Positions 1-4,392 of a stretch of DNA of 5,259 bases are shown here, piece after piece. A program made the translations under genes and the position numbers. The notes under the pieces are model-generated. The model searched no databases and was not told the origin of the DNA. It was given only the letters and a program-made list of their open reading frames with translations. The first letter of the stretch is position 1; each line of letters begins with the position of its first letter. The stretch lies in assembly GCA_024691045.1 (NCBI GenBank), contig JAILOC010000069.1, positions 1-5,259 on the forward strand, in the 5' to 3' direction. The DNA comes from Lachnospiraceae bacterium (GTDB taxonomy: Bacteria > Bacillota_A > Clostridia > Lachnospirales > Lachnospiraceae).

Positions 1-2
1 AG

Positions 3-50
3 AATACCTCCATAGATGCATATGCTGCAATGAACGGAGGTGCAAACTGA
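3..50 (+). CDS. 3' end of an upstream gene (partial, tentative)
   Basis: Reading from base 3, one frame stays open and ends in TGA at 48-50, giving the C-terminal residues NTSIDAYAAMNGGAN. That TGA shares its last base with the ATG of the next gene (TGATG), an arrangement typical of translationally coupled operon genes. Of the other two forward frames, one has a stop at 13-15. The other is the open frame of the next gene, but upstream of its ATG it reads as an unlikely Cys/Arg-rich string. Only 15 residues are visible, so no family or function can be given, and the call rests on the stop/start overlap and plausible composition. Confidence 0.35.
   Translation, partial: NTSIDAYAAMNGGAN
35..42 (+). 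promoter_or_regulatory. Ribosome binding site of the membrane-anchored protein gene
   Basis: CGGAGGTG contains a GGAGG core (36-40) lying nine bases before the ATG at 50. It decides the start: the reading frame is open upstream to the window edge, but this site matches the ATG at 50. It would lie inside the last codons of the putative upstream gene, consistent with coupled translation. Confidence 0.7.
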
Positions 51-1192
51 TGAGTAGAGAAAACGGAAAGAAAAGCTTTTTTAAGGTCGGACTGCTTATA
101 TATTTCATCCTCGGATGTATCGGGATCTTCTTTTTCCTTCGTTGGTTCAAGGGATACCTGATCGCATACGAGACCGCACTTCCTTCAAACGGCATAACCG
201 AAGTAAAGGAAGCATTTGAGTCCGGTGCAATTGAAACAGTAATGAGTGGAGAGAATCTGGTCACCGCTTCCACATACTATAATGTTTTTGATTACGAAGC
301 TCACATCAAGGACCTGATCGTCGGAAAAGAGATCACCATTGAGGAGTCTTCCCAGTCAAGCAAGGAAGTTCCCAGATATGTGATCAAAGCTGCAGGAGAG
401 CCTGTTACCGACGTGACTTTAAAGGTGGTAGGCCAGAACAATTATGACATGGACATCTGGGGGTGTGACAGGTTCTATCCCGATGAGTACTGCATGTCGG
501 ACGATGTTTATACCATTACCGTTCCTTCGGATCTTATAGTTAATGTATCCGGCAGGGATCTTACGAGTGCCGATATCATGAAGGATGAAAACGGAAACAG
601 TGTGGTTAAGGGCATTGATATCATTTCAAATGTCACTTCGTACATGAATTATGTTCCTACCTTTACCACATATCAGGTGACCGGTCTTTGGAGCAATCCT
701 GATATCAGTGCACGTACAGCAGACGGAACCCCCGTGGAGCTTAACTTTGACGGAAGTGAATACACTGCTCCCATTCAGACGGATGCTACCGTTGCAGCGG
801 AGATAAATGCCATCATTCCTTCCATCATTGAAGCTTACGGTAAGCATTTCATCGGTATCAATTCCGGTGCAGTATATAACTATCTGCTTCCCGATTCCGA
901 GTACAGGGCATCACTCAGCACCGCAATGACCAATTTCTATCCGACCTCACATATCACTTCTTACGATTACTACAACATTAGCGCGGATAATTTTGTTACC
1001 TACTGTGATAACTGCGTATCCGCAAACATCAAGTTCGATCTTGTGGTTAAGTTCAACTCAGCCGCATATCAGACCAAGAATGAAGGATCCGATGCAATAT
1101 GGGTATTCATCAAGCAGGGTGATACATGGTATCTTGCCGACGTGCCCAGACAGGAGCCCAGAAGTCTTGAGGATGCAGGCATTTCTGACTGA
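50..1192 (+). CDS. Uncharacterised single-pass membrane-anchored extracytoplasmic protein
   Basis: I do not recognise this 380-residue protein by name. After a short basic N-terminus (K7, K8, K12) it has one hydrophobic segment at about residues 10-33, without an obvious signal-peptidase site, which suggests an uncleaved anchor with the rest outside the cell. Residues 45-100 are mixed helix and strand. Residues 105-240 are rich in Thr/Val/Tyr strands and hold two similar beta-rich stretches (about 150-176 and 201-238), suggesting small beta-sandwich modules. Residues 245-365 start with a helix and end in strands with the motif WVFIKQGDTWYLADV, which resembles the last strands of NTF2-like domains. 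This is a resemblance only. Cysteines occur in close pairs (C139/C148 and C319/C322). TcaA-like envelope proteins have a comparable layout (membrane helix, then beta and NTF2-like domains), but I cannot assign that family. It may be coupled to an upstream gene and lies 52 bases before the nuclease gene. Confidence 0.85.
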   Translation: MSRENGKKSFFKVGLLIYFILGCIGIFFFLRWFKGYLIAYETALPSNGITEVKEAFESGAIETVMSGENLVTASTYYNVFDYEAHIKDLIVGKEITIEESSQSSKEVPRYVIKAAGEPVTDVTLKVVGQNNYDMDIWGCDRFYPDEYCMSDDVYTITVPSDLIVNVSGRDLTSADIMKDENGNSVVKGIDIISNVTSYMNYVPTFTTYQVTGLWSNPDISARTADGTPVELNFDGSEYTAPIQTDATVAAEINAIIPSIIEAYGKHFIGINSGAVYNYLLPDSEYRASLSTAMTNFYPTSHITSYDYYNISADNFVTYCDNCVSANIKFDLVVKFNSAAYQTKNEGSDAIWVFIKQGDTWYLADVPRQEPRSLEDAGISD

Positions 1193-1231
1193 TGATCTGA
1201 AAGTTTAAGAGTATCTTCCGAATCTGAGAAT

Positions 1232-1238
1232 AAGGAGG
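1232..1238 (+). promoter_or_regulatory. Strong ribosome binding site of the beta-CASP nuclease gene
   Basis: AAGGAGG is a near-perfect Shine-Dalgarno sequence six bases before the ATG at 1245, which fixes that start. The preceding spacer (1193-1231) shows no convincing -35/-10 pair and no terminator hairpin, so read-through from the membrane-protein gene is possible. Confidence 0.85.
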
Positions 1239-1244
1239 AAAAAT

Positions 1245-2852
1245 ATGAAACTGATATTTGTCGGTGCAACACATGAGGTAACGGGAAGCTGTCATTTTTT
1301 ACAGGCATGCGGAAAAAACATCCTCGTGGATTACGGAATGGAGCAGGGTATCGATACCTTTGAGAATGTTCCCCTTCCGGTTCCCGAAGCACATATCGAT
1401 TATGTTTTTCTGACTCATGCCCACATCGATCACTCCGGACTTCTTCCTCTTCTGTATGCAAGAGGATTCAGGGGACAGATCTTCGCTACCGATGCTACCT
1501 GCGATCTGTGTTCCATAATGCTTCGTGACTGTGCCCACATCCAGATGATGGATGCCGAGTACAAGAACAGAAAGAACCGCCGTACCAAGGATGCTCCTCC
1601 AGTTGAACCTCTCTACGGAATGGAGGATGCGGAGGGCGCGATAAGAAGACTTGTTGCGTGCCATTATGATACCGAAATCGATGTGTGTGAAGGCATCAGG
1701 ATCCGTTTTACGGACATAGGACATCTCCTCGGATCCGCAAGTATCGAGGTATGGATCACCGAGGATGAAAACAGCAAGAAGATAGTATTTTCCGGCGATA
1801 TCGGAAATCACAGGCAGCCTCTTATCAAGGATCCCATTCCCACCACCGAAGCCGATTACGTTGTCATGGAATCCACATACGGTGACAGGGACCATCCCGA
1901 GCCCGAAGGCGATTTCGAGGATATGCTCGCGGATATCATCCAGAAAACCTTCGATAAGGGCGGAAATGTTGTCATTCCTTCCTTTGCGGTAGGAAGAACC
2001 CAGGAACTCCTTTATTTCCTCAGAAGGATCAAGGTGGGCAGGAAGATCAAGGGACACGAGAACTTCCCTGTATATGTGGACTCACCTCTTGCGGTCGATG
2101 CTACGGAGATCTTCACAGCCAACCGTATGGACTGCTTTTCCGATGATGCGATGGAGCTTGTAAAGCAGGGTATCAACCCGATCTCCTTTGCGGGACTCAA
2201 GCTTGCGATCACCAGTGAAGAATCAAGGGACATCAATTTCATCGAAGAACCCAAGGTCATAATCTCAGCATCGGGCATGTGTGAGGCGGGACGTATCAGA
2301 CATCATCTTAAGCACAATCTGTGGAGACCCGAATGTACGATCCTCTTTGTCGGATATCAGGCAAACGGAACACTCGGACGTGCGATCGTTGAAGGCGCCG
2401 AAACAGTCAAGCTCTTCGGCGAAGAGATAGAAGTAAGAGCCAGGATAGAGCAGCTCAGGGGGCTTTCCGGGCACGCGGGCAAATCGGGACTTATCTGGTG
2501 GATCTCACAGTTTGAGGAAAAGCCCAAGAAGGTATTCATCGTACACGGTGAGGATGCGGTCGCAACGCAGTTTGCCGAGACACTCAAGATAGAGTACGGG
2601 CAGCGTGCGGTTGCTCCCTACAGCGGATCGGAATTCGATCTTGCTGCCGGAAGATTCACCTACGAAGCTATGCCCGTTCTCAAGGCAAAGAAGACCGCAA
2701 GACCTGCATCCGGTGTTTATGCACGTCTTGTTGCCGCAGGTCAGAGACTTATGGCCATCATCAAGGGTATGGACGGTGCGCCTAACAAGGAGATCGGAAG
2801 ATTTGCCGATCAGATCACATCCCTTTGCGAGAAGTATGATGACAGAAAATAA
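1245..2852 (+). CDS. Metallo-beta-lactamase/beta-CASP family ribonuclease (CPSF73/TTHA0252-like)
   Basis: This 535-residue protein is a probable cytoplasmic zinc-dependent RNA-cleaving enzyme of the beta-CASP group, related to archaeal/eukaryotic CPSF73 and bacterial TTHA0252-type nucleases. The metallo-beta-lactamase motifs are all present: Asp29 (LVDYG), THAHIDHSG with His58, His60, Asp62 and His63, His160 (GHLLGSA) and Asp185 (FSGDIG). The beta-CASP motifs follow: Glu209 (MESTYGD, motif A), His410 (LSGHAG, motif B) and His434 (IVHGE, motif C). A His rather than Val at motif C is the pattern of RNA-specific members. SASGMCEAGR (341-350) is typical of the CASP insert. The first metal ligands are near the N-terminus, so this start leaves no room for an extra domain. 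About 60 residues after 475 lie beyond the catalytic core and end in a helix-like tail. RNase J is less likely because there is no visible RNase J C-terminal domain. The RNA target is unknown. thyA starts 17 bases after the stop, suggesting a shared transcript. Confidence 0.95.
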   Translation: MKLIFVGATHEVTGSCHFLQACGKNILVDYGMEQGIDTFENVPLPVPEAHIDYVFLTHAHIDHSGLLPLLYARGFRGQIFATDATCDLCSIMLRDCAHIQMMDAEYKNRKNRRTKDAPPVEPLYGMEDAEGAIRRLVACHYDTEIDVCEGIRIRFTDIGHLLGSASIEVWITEDENSKKIVFSGDIGNHRQPLIKDPIPTTEADYVVMESTYGDRDHPEPEGDFEDMLADIIQKTFDKGGNVVIPSFAVGRTQELLYFLRRIKVGRKIKGHENFPVYVDSPLAVDATEIFTANRMDCFSDDAMELVKQGINPISFAGLKLAITSEESRDINFIEEPKVIISASGMCEAGRIRHHLKHNLWRPECTILFVGYQANGTLGRAIVEGAETVKLFGEEIEVRARIEQLRGLSGHAGKSGLIWWISQFEEKPKKVFIVHGEDAVATQFAETLKIEYGQRAVAPYSGSEFDLAAGRFTYEAMPVLKAKKTARPASGVYARLVAAGQRLMAIIKGMDGAPNKEIGRFADQITSLCEKYDDRK

Positions 2853-2857
2853 AAGGA
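2853..2857 (+). promoter_or_regulatory. Ribosome binding site of thyA
   Basis: AAGGA follows directly on the nuclease stop codon (TAA 2850-2852) and lies 12 bases before the ATG at 2870, a slightly long spacing with a modest match. Ribosomes finishing the nuclease gene would stop on top of this site, so the two genes may be translationally coupled. Confidence 0.55.
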
Positions 2858-2869
2858 TGAGCTTTATTT

Positions 2870-3718
2870 ATGAGTTATGCAGATGAAGTATTTATAGAAA
2901 CATGCAGGGATATCCTGGAGAACGGTACGAGTACCGAAGGTCAGAAGGTTCGTCCCCACTGGGAAGACGGAACACCCGCATATACCATTAAGAAATTCGG
3001 TGTTGTGAACCGCTACGATCTGAGCAAAGAGTTTCCGATCATGACCCTTCGCCGCACCGGACTTAAGTCTGCCACGGATGAGATGCTGTGGATCTGGCAG
3101 CGCAAGAGCAACAATATCCATGATCTCAATTCACACATCTGGGATGAGTGGGCTGATGAGGACGGCTCCATCGGAAAGGCATACGGCTATCAGATGGGCG
3201 TTAAGCACGAGTACCGCGAAGGTATGATGGACCAGGTTGACCGCGTCATCTATGACCTTAAGAACAATCCCTTCTCAAGAAGGATCCTGACCAACATCTA
3301 TGTGTTCCAGGATCTGCATGAGATGAATCTGTACCCCTGTGCATATTCCATGACATTCAACGTAACCCAGAAGGAGGGAGAGGATAAGCTGACACTCAAT
3401 GCCATCCTCAACCAGCGCTCACAGGATATGCTCGCGGCCAATAACTGGAACATAGTTCAGTATGCCGTACTCGTACACATGCTTGCACAGGTATGCGATA
3501 TGAATGTCGGCGAGCTCGTACATGTCATTGCGGACTGCCATATCTATGACAGGCACATTCCCCTCATCAAAGAGATGATCGAAAGAAAGCCCATGCCCGC
3601 ACCGAAGTTCATCCTGAATCCCGATGTTCACGATTTCTATGAATTCACCGCTGATGACGTTTCACTTGAGAACTATCAGCACCACGAGCAGATCAGGAAC
3701 ATTCCCATCGCAATCTGA
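2870..3718 (+). CDS. thyA: Thymidylate synthase (ThyA family)
   Basis: This cytoplasmic enzyme methylates dUMP to dTMP using 5,10-methylene-tetrahydrofolate, which leaves as dihydrofolate. At 282 residues it is close to the family's usual 264-280. Conserved residues are easy to find: Arg28 near the N-terminus (phosphate binding), Glu71 in EMLWIWQ, Arg137-Arg138 in NPFSRRIL, the catalytic Cys157 in LYPCAY, Arg183-Ser184 and Asp186 in QRSQD, Asn194 in NWNIVQYA, and His224/Tyr226 in DCHIYDRH. The WIWQ-KSN, HIWDEW and EDGSIGKAYGYQ stretches resemble Bacillus subtilis ThyA more than E. coli ThyA. The usual Gly-x-Pro-Phe-Asn loop before Asn194 reads AANNWN, so the E. coli Gly173 position is Ala190; I take this as a lineage variant. 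The reductase gene that recycles its product lies downstream, past a structured 109-base spacer. Confidence 0.98.
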   Translation: MSYADEVFIETCRDILENGTSTEGQKVRPHWEDGTPAYTIKKFGVVNRYDLSKEFPIMTLRRTGLKSATDEMLWIWQRKSNNIHDLNSHIWDEWADEDGSIGKAYGYQMGVKHEYREGMMDQVDRVIYDLKNNPFSRRILTNIYVFQDLHEMNLYPCAYSMTFNVTQKEGEDKLTLNAILNQRSQDMLAANNWNIVQYAVLVHMLAQVCDMNVGELVHVIADCHIYDRHIPLIKEMIERKPMPAPKFILNPDVHDFYEFTADDVSLENYQHHEQIRNIPIAI

Positions 3719-3724
3719 GGTGAG

Positions 3725-3739
3725 GGGACAGGATGTCCC
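3725..3739 (+). repeat. Hairpin 1 of the thyA-folA spacer
   Basis: GGGACA (3725-3730) and TGTCCC (3734-3739) form a perfect six-base inverted repeat around a three-base loop, starting seven bases after the thyA stop. The TGTCCC arm can instead pair with GGGACG at 3780-3785, and GGACA can pair with TGTCC at 3775-3779. This hairpin is therefore one of several mutually exclusive folds. It is not followed by a T tract, so it is not a terminator by itself. Confidence 0.65.
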
Positions 3740-3792
3740 AAAGACATGGTTGCAAGTACATGGATGTACTTGCATGTCCGGGACGGCTTTTT
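3735..3792 (+). terminator. Candidate terminator or attenuator fold in the thyA-folA spacer
   Basis: GTCCC (3735-3739) can pair with GGGAC (3780-3784), closing a long arm that contains hairpin 2. The sequence then runs GGC and TTTTT (3788-3792). A GC-rich stem base shortly followed by a T tract is the look of an intrinsic terminator. The T tract is only five long and interrupted, so termination, if any, is probably partial. Because hairpin 1 uses the same GTCCC arm, the two folds compete. No ligand domain, T-box motif or leader peptide was recognised, so regulation is inference only. Confidence 0.35.
3743..3778 (+). repeat. Hairpin 2 of the thyA-folA spacer (long inverted repeat)
   Basis: GCAAGTACAT (3752-3761) and ATGTACTTGC (3764-3773) are a perfect ten-base inverted repeat separated by GG. 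The innermost pairs must open to make a loop. Beyond it, GACAT (3743-3747) pairs with ATGTC (3774-3778) after a four-base bulge, GGTT, on the left arm. The result is a stem of about 15 pairs, far longer than expected by chance in a spacer of this size. It could serve in RNA processing, transcript stability or regulation, or be the core of a small dispersed palindromic element. Confidence 0.8.
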
Positions 3793-3800
3793 GCTGTTTC
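3780..3800 (+). repeat. Hairpin 3 of the thyA-folA spacer (wobble-rich)
   Basis: GGGACGGC (3780-3787) can pair with GCTGTTTC (3793-3800) around a TTTTT loop, giving eight pairs of which three are G-U wobbles. The wobbles would fit a once-perfect palindrome that has drifted, or RNA-level structure. Its left arm is the same GGGAC used by the larger candidate terminator fold. Confidence 0.4.
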
Positions 3801-3810
3801 AAAAGAATCA

Positions 3811-3816
3811 AAGGAG
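3811..3816 (+). promoter_or_regulatory. Ribosome binding site of the dihydrofolate reductase gene
   Basis: AAGGAG lies 11 bases before the ATG at 3828. An in-frame TAA at 3825-3827 immediately precedes that ATG, so no longer protein is possible and the start is secure. The site lies just downstream of the hairpins, so it should remain accessible whichever fold forms. Confidence 0.75.
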
Positions 3817-3827
3817 TAGTGAGCTAA

Positions 3828-4313
3828 ATGACTATAATTGTTGCTGCAGATAAGAACTGGGCTATCGGAAATAAGGACGATCTTCTTGTAAGGATCAAGG
3901 AAGATCATAAGAATTTTAAGGCACTGACTACAGGACATACGGTCGTTCTCGGAAGGAAGACTCTTTCCACATTTCCGGGAGGACTTCCGCTGAAAAACAG
4001 GACCAATATCATCATGAGCCGCGATCCCGGATACAAGGCAGAGGGAGCTGAGGTTGCTCACAGCGTTGATGAACTTCTTGAGATGGTAAAGGATATCGAT
4101 GATGAAGTCTTTGTCATCGGCGGAGGCACGATCTACGACCAGCTTCTTCCCTATTGCGACAAGGCGATCGTAACCCGCATAGATCATGCATACGAAGCCG
4201 ATACCTACTTCCATGATCTCGACGCAGACGAAGAGTGGGAGATCACCGATACTTCCGACGAACAGACCTACTTCGACCTGACCTATCATTTCGTAACCTA
4301 CGAAAGAAAGTAA
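3828..4313 (+). CDS. folA: Dihydrofolate reductase
   Basis: This cytoplasmic enzyme reduces dihydrofolate to tetrahydrofolate with NADPH, regenerating the cofactor that ThyA oxidises. At 161 residues it has normal family length. Visible landmarks are the N-terminal strand IIVAADKNWAIG, the acidic catalytic residue Asp26 in EDHKNF, the NADPH-binding LGRKT (41-45), Arg58 in LKNRTN (folate glutamate binding), VIGGGTIY (96-103) with the family glycines and Tyr103, and the ADTYF strand near 124-128. By alignment to E. coli, the usual Pro21-Trp22 and Pro25 of the active-site loop are Leu20-Val21 and Lys24 here, which is somewhat divergent for a chromosomal enzyme. It follows thyA in the same direction and is followed by a terminator, so it is probably the last gene of its operon. 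Antifolate sensitivity cannot be read from the sequence. Confidence 0.97.
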   Translation: MTIIVAADKNWAIGNKDDLLVRIKEDHKNFKALTTGHTVVLGRKTLSTFPGGLPLKNRTNIIMSRDPGYKAEGAEVAHSVDELLEMVKDIDDEVFVIGGGTIYDQLLPYCDKAIVTRIDHAYEADTYFHDLDADEEWEITDTSDEQTYFDLTYHFVTYERK

Positions 4314-4343
4314 ACGCAGGCCGGAACGTACGACAGTTTACTT
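4308..4343 (+). repeat. Inverted repeat around the folA stop codon
   Basis: AAGTAAAC (4308-4315) and GTTTACTT (4336-4343) are perfect eight-base inverted repeats with a 20-base loop, which itself contains the palindrome CGTACG (4327-4332). The left arm includes the stop codon TAA at 4311-4313. It is AT-rich and weak, and may be chance. Confidence 0.3.
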
Positions 4344-4360
4344 CTGATGTTTATAAAAAT

Positions 4361-4382
4361 GGGAAGCTCATACGAGCTTCCC
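4361..4382. terminator. Bidirectional intrinsic terminator between convergent genes
   Basis: GGGAAGCTC (4361-4369) and GAGCTTCCC (4374-4382) form a perfect nine-pair stem with an ATAC loop, extendable by one T-A pair (4360/4383). On the plus strand it is followed by AATTTATTTAT, a moderate T-rich tail for the dihydrofolate reductase operon. On the minus strand it is followed by ATTTTTATAA, a better tail for the convergent leucine-rich-repeat gene, whose stop codon ends 10 bases before the hairpin. One hairpin thus plausibly serves both transcripts. Confidence 0.9.
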
Positions 4383-4392
4383 AATTTATTTA

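Noticed and set aside
1193..1244. A promoter or terminator between the membrane-protein and nuclease genes
   Set aside because: No recognisable -35/-10 pair and no hairpin with a T tract were found; only the ribosome binding site is supported.
1299..2057. A 252-codon open frame on the minus strand inside the nuclease gene
   Set aside because: It lies wholly opposite a gene with clear family motifs. Its translation has no recognisable domain and no convincing ribosome binding site was noticed, so it is a codon-bias shadow.
3735..3800. A CRISPR array
   Set aside because: There are no regularly spaced direct repeats with unique spacers, only inverted repeats.
3719..3827. A known riboswitch (for example tetrahydrofolate-type) or T-box before folA
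   Set aside because: The spacer is largely simple inverted repeats; I could not find a conserved ligand core or T-box motif, so no class is assigned.
3693..4289. A 198-codon minus-strand open frame opposite dihydrofolate reductase and the spacer
   Set aside because: It is antisense to a well-supported gene, runs through the hairpin spacer, and shows no family features.
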